A stretch of 64,000 bases of DNA from Alisma plantago-aquatica (taxonomy: Eukaryota > Streptophyta > Magnoliopsida > Alismatales > Alismataceae), in assembly GCA_963693085.1 (NCBI GenBank), contig OY856410.1, positions 564,692,906 through 564,756,905 of the forward strand. The letters are read 5' to 3'. This document shows positions 45,546 through 56,900 of the stretch, piece by piece; position 1 is the stretch's first letter; each line of letters begins with the position of its first letter. The notes below the pieces were generated by a model. The model made no database searches. It saw only the letters and a list, made by a program, of their open reading frames with translations, and was not told the DNA's origin. The position numbers were made by a program, and so were the translations under genes.

Positions 45546-46851
45546 CATATATTATTCATTCATCATATCATCATGTCTCTTCATAACACCTCATTGTTAT
45601 GGAGACATCATAGAACTTTGATCAGCACAAAGTTCCTTCTCACAATATTCTCATAGAGTCAATTGGGATCTTATCTTAAAGGCATATTTAGTTGTTATGT
45701 TTATGCAAAGCATAAACCCCTAACATATGATGTTCATATAATTTTATATAATCGGACTGATTTCATAGTTGACCACTCCAGGTAGCCAATCTAAACCATC
45801 TGATAATTCTCAGATACCAGAATCTCTTACCTTGGTATCAGTCACATGTGTTGAAAACATATCATTTTCTCATCTTTCTTTTATCATATTTACAACTTTA
45901 TTGAACAGGGATCACCTCCCTTGTTCTCTTTCTCATCATATGAGGGTCATACTTTTACTTCCTTATATACACATACTGATCTGAAAACACATACTGATCT
46001 GAATTCCTATCATATCCTTCTTTCTTTTACTTAAGGTATGATACATTTATTCATTCCATATTTCTTATTTCATGATACTCATTAGATTGTATCAGAATGA
46101 TTGCTTGATCAGGGCAATCAAAAAGATATCAATCTAAGTGTTTCCATACTCACTTTATCATCAATAGTTGTATACCTGATCAGGGTTTACAAGTACTGAG
46201 ATCAAGTAGTATGCACTTACATGCTATCATATTTCTTGCTTTAACCTCCCTGGATTTTATCCAGGCATCTCTTATATACCTCTTCCTCGTTCATAGAGGT
46301 AAGATCAATATAGAGTATTTAAAAGAATACTGAACAAAATTCAAATTCTAGCTGTCATCATTTCTTCCCTATATAGCAACCAATAGGGAAAACAAAATCA
46401 ACAATCCTCCTTTTTATAACAAAAAGGGGTTTAGTGTACTCAACATGTACACATTTATAACATACCTTGTACTCACATCATGGTCTTATTACTGAAGCAA
46501 AAACTAAGCCATGGAATCTTACAAGTGAAAGGTTAAGACCTTTGCACTTACTTAGGGGCTGCTGCCCTAGTACACTAGGCATTTATTGCACTATTTGTAC
46601 CAAAAACCTTGGTTTTTTTGAACCATTAGGCAAATGTATCTAAAATTATAGAGATCATCACCTACTTTTCAGCTTATTTCCCCTTCTTGGGCAATGCCAT
46701 CACAGATTTATTATCTGTCTAAACTTATTGCAGCGTCTACTTTCTTGCCAAAAGTTAATCTTTTCCACATTTTGCCTCATTCCAACATGACTAAGTCATT
46801 TAGGAACTCAACATCTTAGTCCTATGTCTCTGTAGACTCAGCAAACCTAGA

Positions 46852-46863
46852 TCTCTGATACCA
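46852..46863 (-). promoter_or_regulatory. Lard-A primer-binding site (tRNA-iMet), 11 of 12
   Basis: Reverse complement reads TGGTATCAGAGA, one base from the iMet PBS TGGTATCAGAGC. It lies six bases inside the 5' LTR end. It fixes the element's orientation as -. Confidence 0.88.
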
Positions 46864-46869
46864 CTAAAT

Positions 46870-49800
46870 TGTAACGACACTCACCATCGTTAAGATAACA
46901 AGTGCCATTAACAATAATAAAACATGAGGAAGCAAATCATTTGCAGTGGAATTACTAAAAATCACTAAAAATTAAAACTTTTTCAAAGAGATCCATTCAC
47001 AGGAAAACTCTTTATCCAAGAACTAAAGTATTTCAAATTCATCCTGGTTCAAAAGTACACAACCTGTATCATTCCTTTTCAAGGATTACAATATTGATTG
47101 CCCTGTTAACAAATATACATAGGAAATATAAAACTTTGAGGCACTAAGCCAAAACTCGAATTGATTCATTTAAAACTCTGAGAACCTGAGAGTACAGAGA
47201 TGACACATAGGACTACTATCTATACGACTTGACAGACAATATCTCCACCTGAGATCTCATTACTGTCCTTGTTGTTGTTGTTGCTTCTGCTCATCTCTGT
47301 TCTTAGGAATTTCCTGCCTTGCCTCCCATGCATACCTAAAAATGTTTTCCATGGGGGTGAGACAATTGAAAATTGCCCCAGCGACAGATATAACTCTCTG
47401 CCAAAACATTGTTATTGCAGTTTATTAAATTAAAACTGAGCAGGGGCTACTTTTACCATATCAGGAAGAATTATTCATCATAGAACAAAATAAGATAATC
47501 TCCTATTCTCAAGGAGAGCATTGCATCTACCCATGGTAGATAAGTAATTCATCTGTCTACTTTACAGAGAATATAAAGAGACATAAATAACATTTATCCG
47601 CTAAGGAATGCACAAAGAAATTCAACATCAGCCAATGAATCTCCGTATTCAATCCTTAAGCAAACATGCTATACGGATGATTACATTTTACAATCATATT
47701 TAAGCTCTGAGGAGATGAGGTATACCGCTCATACTCCAACCGGCCATTGCGAAGTCAAAACTGATACCATACATAGGTCTAGGGCACAGTCGGGTTCCCA
47801 TGACCTCACTGCCTCCCGGTCAGTGCGAGAGAACCTGCAGGACATCTCGTGTCTCTGCTACATAGCTAGCCAGGGTATACTGGCAACTTCACTATAGAGG
47901 TAGTGTCAGCTGCCCTCTCTTTGCGATCATGAGATTTCATGTTTATCTCCATCGATCCAGTATCAACCTTGGGACATGTGTACAACATCTGGCCCAAATC
48001 ATCGGGAGATTAGTGATACATCTATCCCGGCCTATTCATGAAGGATTTGAGAGGTTTCTTGTTTACCTCCTCACAATCACTTCAAGAGGACGTAAGGATA
48101 TTTTCTCCCATTGACCCCCGTATATTCAAAAATATACGAAATCCAGGATATGCCGCGGAGCAACCTGTTTCACCATCACCTATTCCTGACGATGATGGAT
48201 CTATGGTCAGAGCACTACATGAATAGATTTCACTTGATTAATTAAGTACATTATCATATTCTTTTAGCATCAGTCAAGTTCTCAAACATATTTTATTCAG
48301 ACAAATGATATAAAGAGACATGTACCACTTTCATCAGATACTTATTCACATGGCTCAGAAGCCATTCACATCTTGTCACCTCTCACTAGGCAACAACTTT
48401 ATTCACATGGCTCACAAGGCCATTCACTTCTTGTCACCTCTCACTAGGCAACAACTTTATTCACATGGCTCACAAGGCCATTCACATCTTGTCACCTGTC
48501 ACTAGTCAACAACTTTATTCACATGGCTCACAAGGCCATTCACATCTTGTCACCTCTCACTAGGCAACAACTTTAAAACAAAGGCTTACAAGCCCATACT
48601 AATCTTGTTACTTCTTTCTAAGTAACAAAAACATAATGGAACATATAGCCAATCAACTCTTGTCAAATAAACATCATAGCTCATACATGGCTATGATCAT
48701 CACCTCATGAGACCTGCATGATTGTCACACATGATAATAGACTTATCAAGTTCACAACACATCATGCAAAACAGGGTAACAACACTATTCCCTTACTAAG
48801 GTTAGGGTTTACCATCAATTAGGGCTTTTCATCCTTTTACCCAAAGCTAGGGTTAGGATTACCATTTCACATATAATTAGGGTTTCATATTTGTATTATC
48901 ACTCCAACCCTAATTTATTGCTACACTCCTATGGGAGCATTCATTGATATCATAAGTATTCATTCATACTTATTACATTCATCATGTATCATTAAATGAT
49001 TATCATCATAAGGTATGAGTTTCTCTCTCATCCTTAGGTTGGAAATTAACAAACGACCATGTTAGGTCACTTTCAATGCAGCTCTAAGTCAAGCATAGAG
49101 CACCACGGCCATGTAACCAAGAACGGCCGTGCAAAGGGAAGCCACCACGACCATGCTACCTTGCACGGTCGTGCAAAGTAAAGCTACCACAGACGTGCTA
49201 CCTTACACGGTCGTGCTACAGAAGTTCACCTCATGAATCATATTCAAGTATGAATTCTATTCTTTCATTAGGGATTAGGGTTTCACATACCATCTCCCTT
49301 CTTTAGAATAGAGATTTCATATATCATCACCCTTCATTAGCGATTTCATATCACATTGCCCATAATTAGGTATTACTAATAATTCCCAATTAGGGTTTCT
49401 CATGAAATCACCCTCAATTAGGATTTCACATGGATACACCCTCAGTTAGGGTTTCACATGGATTCACCCTCAGTTAGGGTTTCACATGGATTCATCCTCA
49501 ACTAGGGTTTCACTTGGATACACCCTCAACTAGGGTTTACTATTCATCCTAATTAGTGATTTCGTATGTAGACAACCTCCTATTAGGTTATACATGGAAT
49601 CAACCTCAATTAGGGTTTACATCATGTATTGGATCCATGCATTTGTTATGAATTATTTATTAGTACCATTAAGGGTGTCTCTCACCTAATTACATTAGGT
49701 TTCCAAAAAGGTTTGATCAATTGGACCTTCAATAACATGAGGTATCCAATTGAATTAGGGTTTCCAATGTTGATTCCTTCAATCATTGAATTCATGGAAC

Positions 49801-52771
49801 CAATCATCAATTGGACCTATACTCATACTTCAATTGAGTTTAATAGGTCAACCTTCAACTAATTTGACCCTCAATTGATCATCAATTAGGATTTGATTCA
49901 ATTGAATTAGGGCTTGGAATCGATGATCCTTCAACAGTAATCAATGCAGAACTAGTTGCATTGAAACCATTGAACCATCATCCAAATTGGGTATGACCTG
50001 ACCCCAAACGGTCTTTAGGTCGTTTGGATGAACTCCAAACGGTCTTGAGACCGTTTTCCCATCATATCACTCAAATCTAAGCCATCCAATTAGAGTTTGG
50101 TTCATTGGATTGATCACCAAATCAACATTACATTATTTAACAGCTTGGTACCTTTAGACCTTCAAACACCTAACCATACTCAACCCTAGACCTCCAAACG
50201 ATCTTGGGTGACCACCAAACGGTCTTGAGACCATTTGGATGAGCTCCAAACGGTCTTGATACCGTTTGGCCCATCCAACCTTTGGATTTTAGTGAAAAAT
50301 CTTCAAGGATTGATCTATTGAGTTGATCAACAAATCAGCATTTAGTTGCAGTATGATTTGGTACCTTTGGACCTTCAATTGGTCAACTATACTTGACTCC
50401 AGACCTCCAAACGGTCTTGGGGTGATCCCCAAACGGTCGTGAGACCTTTTGGGTGATCCCCAAACGGTCTTGAAACCGTTTGGGCTAATCAACCCAAAAT
50501 CTCAACTTAACTCATTGGAATTTCAGCACTGTTTTCAATTAGGGTTTGCCTAATTGATTAGCCTTCAACTCATGATTCCTTGGGAGTTAACCCCTCAAAT
50601 TGGGTGAGTCATTATAACACATCATTAGGAATAGTAATCCCAAACGGTAAATGCTTGGTCAACGCACTCAAAAGGTTTTGAAACCGTTTGCTCAAACAGG
50701 TCAAATTAATCAGGTTGAAAATCAGCACTTAATCCAATTACATTTCCCTAATTGATTAGCCTTCAACCAACGATTTCTTTGGCGTTAACCCCTCAAATTT
50801 GGAGGGTCATTAACCAACATCATTAGTAACAGGAATATCAAACGGTCAACGCTTGGTCAACTCCATCAAACGGTCTTGAAACCGGTTTCCCAAAAACGTC
50901 AAGATAATCAGGTTGAAAATCAGTACTTAATCCAATTAGGTTTTCGTAATTGATTAGGCTTCAACTCATGATTCCTTTGGAGTTAACCCCTAAAATTTGG
51001 AGGGTTATTAAAAAACATCATTATGGCCAGGAATCCCAAACGGTCAACGCTTGGTCAACCATCTCAAATGGTTTTGAAACCGTTTTCCCAAACAGGTCCA
51101 GTTAATCAGGTTGAAAATCAGCACTTAGTTCAATTCGATTTTCCTAATTCATTGGCCTTCAACCTATGATTCCTTTGGAGTTAACCCCTCAAATTTGGAG
51201 GGTCATTAGCCTACATAATTAGGAACAAGATTCCCAAACGGTAAATGATTGGTCAACTCAACCAAATGGTCTTGAAACCGTTTGCCTCCAAACGGTTTGC
51301 AAACCGTTTGGTCACCAAACGGTTTTGATGAAACCGCTTGGTTCCCACCTTTAGAAACCGTTTTCTCCCAAGATATTTGGTGAGGTGCTAGATTATGATG
51401 TTTTCATCATCATCAAGCTCTAAACCCACGAAATCTCCTGTGATTTCCATGGAAATTGCATCAATTATCCAAAGTTAATTTCGGAAATGTAGAAATGATC
51501 ACCAATTGATAAGGAATTGATTGCAATAACAAAGTTAGGGTTTCAAGTTATAAAACCCACCTCCAATTTAGCTACAAAGCTCCAATCTCACGCCATTAAT
51601 GGTGGATGAAGATCTTGCAACTCCCCCTAGGATCGTCCTCAAGCTTTTGATTGCAAAAGTTGGCTAGGGTTGAAGAGGAGATCGAAATAAGAAAGAATCC
51701 ATAATTTATTTTCGATTTCCACCATGAAATCATGAAGAACAAGGGTCAAGAAGCTTACCAACAGGTTGGGGCTCGTCCTCCTGTTTCTACTAAGTCCCCT
51801 TGAGCTCACCCAAAGCAAAGGAAGAAGAAAGGGCCGAAAAGGCATTTCAATTGATTTGGAAAAGGCACTCTTATAAGGAAATTGATGAGAGAGAAAATGC
51901 ATTATTATGATGCATTTAATTCCAAAAATATGGCCGCATCTTCCCCCTCAAATTCCCCTCAAAATCCTTAAGGACGAGGCTATCTTCATTGCCTCATATT
52001 CCTCTCAATTATCCATGATTTAAAGAAAAGAAAATTAAGCACCTTAATGCTTATTATATTAATATCCCATATGTGAGTGGATATTACTTTTCTTTATAAT
52101 AAGGTGAGTGGAATTTCACCTACTTGAGATATTTTCGTTCCTTATCATGGCAAAAGAACGTCCATCCTTATTCAAAATCAACCAATAACATTTTGATTGA
52201 AGGCCCTTTAATTAATACATTCACTTTTGCCCTAAATTGAATTAGGGTTTCACTTAGGATTAAATCTTGATTATTTTAATATCAAGATTATCTCTCCTCC
52301 AACTTAATTCAAATGAGATTCCCCTATCATTTGCTTTTCTCTACATGATGCCAAGAAACATTAAGGACCTTATTGAAGTGGTAATTTTCATATTGAACCC
52401 TAGATTTTGGGTAAATTGCACTTTACTCCAAAACTAGGTTTTAATGCACAAGGATTGCTTTACAAGCTTAATCTTGGTGTCCAAGCTTGTGGAAACCATA
52501 CTACTACATCATATTCATCCTTATGATGTCTCAACATCATAGGAACATATTATCATGTGCAATTTGCAAGTTAACCCCTCAACTTGGGTAATTTGCACTT
52601 TAGTCCAAAATAAGCAATCATTGCTTCAACATTGTTCAAAAAGGGCCAAAATTGAAACATAGGTTTCTCATGAGCCCTAATCACTTTTCAAAAGATAAGA
52701 TTAAGAATATAATCATCTTTCTTAATCAAAACACCTAGGGTTGAAGCATAACCCAGGTCAGGGATGTTACA
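46870..52771 (-). mobile_element. Lard-A 5' LTR (right copy), 5902 bp
   Basis: Homologous along its length to 39638-45493. The first ~105 bp differ at five positions, about 5%. It carries the same arrays with four 58-bp units. One of two CCCTCAATTGA... copies near 49867 is deleted relative to the left LTR. It ends at 52771, followed by the TSD. Confidence 0.9.
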
Positions 52772-52776
52772 ATAAG
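52772..52776 (+). repeat. Lard-A target-site duplication, right copy
   Basis: ATAAG, identical to 39633-39637. With one copy removed, the Cac1 transposase frame is continuous across the insertion. Confidence 0.92.
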
Positions 52777-52913
52777 AGTGTCGTCCAAAACAGTGGGGTC
52801 ACCCTTCAAGCGTCTTCATTGTTTTTTTTCAAGTGCAAAGGATAAGAGTCTATGTGAAGCTAAAATGTCACATTATGGTGTCCTTGAAGACATATGGGAG
52901 TTTTGTTGGTATG
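52777..52913 (+). pseudogene. Cac1 transposase, C-terminal continuation
   Basis: The frame continues from 39637 as SVVQNSGVTLQA, the conserved 'QNSGV.L.A' block that follows the YY..L..D segment in plant TNP2-like proteins. After frame changes, 'CEAKMSHYGVLEDIWEF' corresponds to the family 'YYG.IEEIWELDY' block. It is cut at 52914 by the Copia LTR start. Confidence 0.82.
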
Positions 52914-53977
52914 CATGCCCTGAGAGCCAATCATGGGATGATTGATGGGATACATTAAGATTTATTTGATAAACATCAAAGGCAAGCTTCCCATTATTTC
53001 TGGTTCAGTCATATGAGATAATGACAGAACATGTTGAATGTCTAGAAAATGAAAATACTCAATGACGTATGCTTTCAGGTTGAGGACCTGAACGATGAGA
53101 TGATACAGATGCTAAGAGTTTGTACATTTTTATTATGTCCCTAGTCGGATGTCATTGTGGAAGGCAGATACACAACAATGACACACACTACTAGATTGTG
53201 GTGTTGGTTGATGACAAAATATTAGTATGTGATATTGATGTCATACATACCTCCTCCAATATACTCTGAGATCAAGAAAGAGAATGAACGTTGACAGGAT
53301 GATTGTTCCATGCCTCAAGTTCATTCGGGATATCAGTGACAAAGGAATTATACATTCACTGTAACACCATTCACGGATTGTAGGATTGAAAGTTGTTCTC
53401 CAACTTTCCTTTTCACTTGGGTAGCACTGATGTGTGACTAGGAACCGCTCTTTGCTTGTGAAGTCATAAGTGTTATGGACTTTCACTGCCAACATGAAAT
53501 GGACCTGTAGGGTCACACACATAGGATTTGACCTAGAAGAGGAGTTTTATCCACAAATGATGTTTAGATTGATTACTAAAGGAGTTTAGTAGTTCAGTTA
53601 AACACTCAATCAATTGATAGCTCAATATCATAGTGTTCAAGGTGTTGGACCAATTGATTAGAGTATTGGATTGATTGAAACTGCAATTGACGGATTTGCA
53701 TAGTCTGCTGCCCCAACCGATCGGCTCATAGGGATGAACCGATCGGCTCAAGTTAGTGAACCGGTCGGCTCAATTTGTGAGTCGATTGGCTCATTTATCA
53801 TGAAACGATCGGCTCAGTTGTAGAATTGGTCGATTCGTAGACCAACCAAGATCGTTTGGAAAGTCAGAAGACTATTTTGCAAATACAATTTGTTTCATTT
53901 GTACAAATTTGATTTGGATAAGGATTAATATTTGATTAGTTGGAAACAAATATCAATGTCAATTTGAGTTGGATTAG
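52914..53977 (+). mobile_element. Second Copia LTR (Angela-like), first ~1.06 kb, inserted in Cac1
   Basis: It starts TGTTGGTATGCATGCCCTGA and aligns with the Copia LTR at 10002 on. Relative to that copy it lacks about 380 bp (10320-10697). It holds a five-unit ~22-bp AACCGATCGG array (53715-53812). Lard-B begins at 53978, so the rest of the element, if present, lies beyond the window. Confidence 0.82.
53715..53812 (+). repeat. Five-copy ~22-bp array of AACCGATCGGCTCA
   Basis: Ten-base cores start at 53715, 53737, 53759, 53780 and 53803 (steps 22, 22, 21, 23). The centre CCGATCGG is palindromic. Variants are CCGGTCGG, TCGATTGG and ACGATCGG, and each is followed by CTCA. Confidence 0.88.
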
Positions 53978-56900
53978 TGTAACGACACTCGCCATCGTTA
54001 AGATAACAAGTGCCATTAACAATAATAAAACATGCGGAAGCAAATCATTTGCAGCAGAATTACTTAAAATCACTAAAAATTTAAAACTTTTTCAAAGAGA
54101 TCCATTCAAAGGAAAACTCTTTAACCAAGAACCAAAGTGTTTCCATTTCATCCTGGTTCACAAGTACACAACCTGTAAAATTCCTTTTTAAGGATTACAA
54201 CATTGACTGCCCTGTTGCAAATATACACAGGCAGTATAAAAACTTTGAGGCACTATGCCAAAACTCCGATTGAATCATTTAAAACTCCGAGGACCTGAGA
54301 GTACAGAGACGACACATAGGACTACTATCTATATGACTTGACAGATAATATCTCCACCTAAAATCTGATTGTTGTCCTTGTTGTTGTTGTTGCTGCTGCT
54401 CTTTTTCTGATCTTAGGGATTTGCTGCCTTGCCTCCCATGCATACCTAAAAATGTTTCCCACGGGGGTGAGACAATTAAAAATTGCCCCAGCGAGAGATA
54501 TAACTCTCCACCAAAACATTTTTATTGCAGTTTATTAAATTAAAATTGAGTAGGGGTTACTTTTAACATATCAAGAAGAATATTCATCATAGAACAGAAT
54601 AAGATAATCTCCTATTCTCAAGGAGAGCATTGCATCTACCCATGGTAGATAAGTAATTCATCTGTCTACTTTGCAGAGAATATAAAGAGACATAAATAAC
54701 ATTTATCCATTAAGGAATGCACAAAGAAATGCAACATCAACCAATGAATCTCTGTATTCAATCCTTAAGAAAATATGCTATACGGATGATTACATTTTAC
54801 AATCATATTTAAGCTCTGAGGAGATGAGGTATACCGCTCATACTTCAACCGGCCATTGCGAAGTCGAAACCGGTACACTACATAGGTCTAGGGAAGAGTT
54901 GGGTTTCCATGACCTCACTACCTCCCGGTCAGTGCGAGAGAACCTGCAGGACATCTCGTGTCTCTGCTACATAGCTAGCTAGGGTATACTGGCAACTTCG
55001 CTATAGAGGCAGTGTCAGCTGCTCTCTCTTCACGGTCATGAGATTTCATGTTTATCTCCATCGATCCGGTATCAACCTTGGGAGATGTGTACAACATCTG
55101 GCCCAAATCATCGGGAGATTAGTGATACATCTATCCCGGCCTATTCATGAAGGATTTGAGAGGTTTCTTATTTACCTCCTCACAATCACTTCAAGAGACG
55201 TAAGGATATTTTTGCCCATTGACCCCCGTATATTAAAAAATATATGAAATCCAAGATATGTCACGGAGCAACCTGTTTCACCATCACCTATTCCTGACGA
55301 TGATGGATCTATGGTCAGAGAACTACATGAATAGATTTCACTTGATTAATTAAGTACATTATCATATTCTTTTAGCATCAGTCAAGTTCTCAAACATATT
55401 TTATTCAGACAAATTCTATAAAGAGACATGTACCACTTTCATCAGATACTTATTCACATGGCTCAGATGCCATTCACATCTTGTCACCTCTCACTAGGCA
55501 ACAACTTTATTCACATGGCTCACAAGGCCATTCACATCTTGTCACCTCTCACTAGGCAACAACTTTATTCACATGGCTCACAAGGCCATTCACATCTTGT
55601 CACCTCTCACTAGGCAAGAACTTTATTCACATGGTTCACAAGGCGATTCACATCTTGTCACCTCTCACTAGGAAACAACTTTAAAACAAAGGCTTACAAG
55701 CCCATACTAATCTTGTTACTTCTTTCTAAGTAACAAAAACATAATGGCACATATGGCCAATGAACTCTTATCAAATAAACAGCATAGCTCATACCTGGCT
55801 ATGATCATCACCTCATGAGACCTGCATGATTGTCACACATGATAATAGACTTATCAAGTTCACAACACATCATGCAAAATAGGGTAACACCACTATTCCC
55901 TTACTAAGGTTAGGGTTTACCATCAATTAGGGCTTTTCATCCTTTTACCCAAAGCTAGGGTTAGGATCACCATTTCACATATAATTAGGGTTTCATATTT
56001 GTATTATCACTCCAACCCTAATTTATTGCTACACTCCTCTGGGAGCATTCATTGATATCATAAGTATTCATTCATACTTATTACATTCATCATGTATCAT
56101 TAAATGATTATCATCACAAGGTATGAGTTTCTCTCTCATCCTTAGGTTGGAAATTAACAAAACGGCCATGTTAGGTCACTTTCAATTCAGCTCTAAGTCA
56201 AGCATAGAACACCACGGCCGTGTAACCAAGAACGATCGTGCAAAGGGAAGCCACCACGGCCATGCTGCCTTGCACGGTCGTGCAAAGTGAATCCACCACG
56301 GCCGTGCTACCTAACACGGTCGTGCTACAGGAGTTCACCTCATGAATCATATTCAAGTATGAATTCTATTCTTTCATTATGGATTAAGGTTTTACATACC
56401 ATCTCCCTTCTTTAGAATAGAGATTGCATATAGCATCACCCTTCATTAGGGATTTCATATCACATTGCCCATAATTAGGGTTTACTAATCATTCCCAATT
56501 ATGGTTTCTCATGAAATCACCCTCAATTAGGGTTTCACATGGATACACCCTCAGTTAGGGTTTCACATGGTACACCCTCAACTAGGGTTTCACTTGGATA
56601 CACCCTCAACTAGGGTTTACTATTCATCCTAATTAGTGATTTCATATGTAGACAACCTCTTATTAGGTTATACATGGAATCAACCTCAATTAGGGTTTAC
56701 ATCATGTATTGGAATCCATGCATTTGTAATGCATTATTGATTAGTACCATTAAGGGTGTCTCTCACCTAATTACATTAGGTTTCCAAAAAGGTTTGATCA
56801 ATTGGACCTTCAATAACATGAGGTATCCAATTGAATTAGGGTTTCCAATGTTGATTCCTTCAATCATTGAATTCATGGAACCAATCATCAATTGGACCTA

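Larger units (their letters stand above)
45494..46869 (-). other. Lard-A interior, 1376 bp, non-coding
   Basis: It runs on the - strand from the PBS (46863) to the pol-tail/PPT segment (45494-45545). I see no gag or pol motif in any frame; stops are dense. Compared with the Lard-B interior it lacks a block of ~320 bp (60940-61258 in B). Confidence 0.8.
39638..52771 (-). mobile_element. Lard-A: non-autonomous LTR retrotransposon with ~5.9 kb LTRs and 1.4 kb interior
   Basis: Orientation is - because the PBS complement lies at 46852-46863, next to the right LTR. LTRs are 39638-45493 (5856 bp, 3' LTR) and 46870-52771 (5902 bp, 5' LTR), with TG...CA ends. A perfect 5-bp TSD ATAAG sits in Cac1 transposase codons. 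The 1376-bp interior encodes no recognisable gag or pol. It fits the LARD class by lacking coding sequence, but the published LARD pattern I know (about 4.5 kb LTR, 3.5 kb interior) is far less LTR-heavy. Shared 3' tail with Tek1 suggests chromovirus (Tekay-like) helper proteins. Confidence 0.9.
33855..52913 (+). mobile_element. Cac1: CACTA (En/Spm) DNA transposon, left part; split by Lard-A and a second Copia LTR
   Basis: The left terminus CACTACTACAGAAATGGC (33855-33872) has the CACTA superfamily start. Subterminal repeats follow (33930-34440). The interior carries Transpos_assoc, Transposase_21 (TNP2) and DUF4218-like domains in the usual order. The three bases TTT before the terminus are the expected 3-bp TSD. 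The right terminus is not in the window. Coding sequence runs to 39637, resumes at 52777, and is cut again at 52914 by a Copia LTR. Confidence 0.88.
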
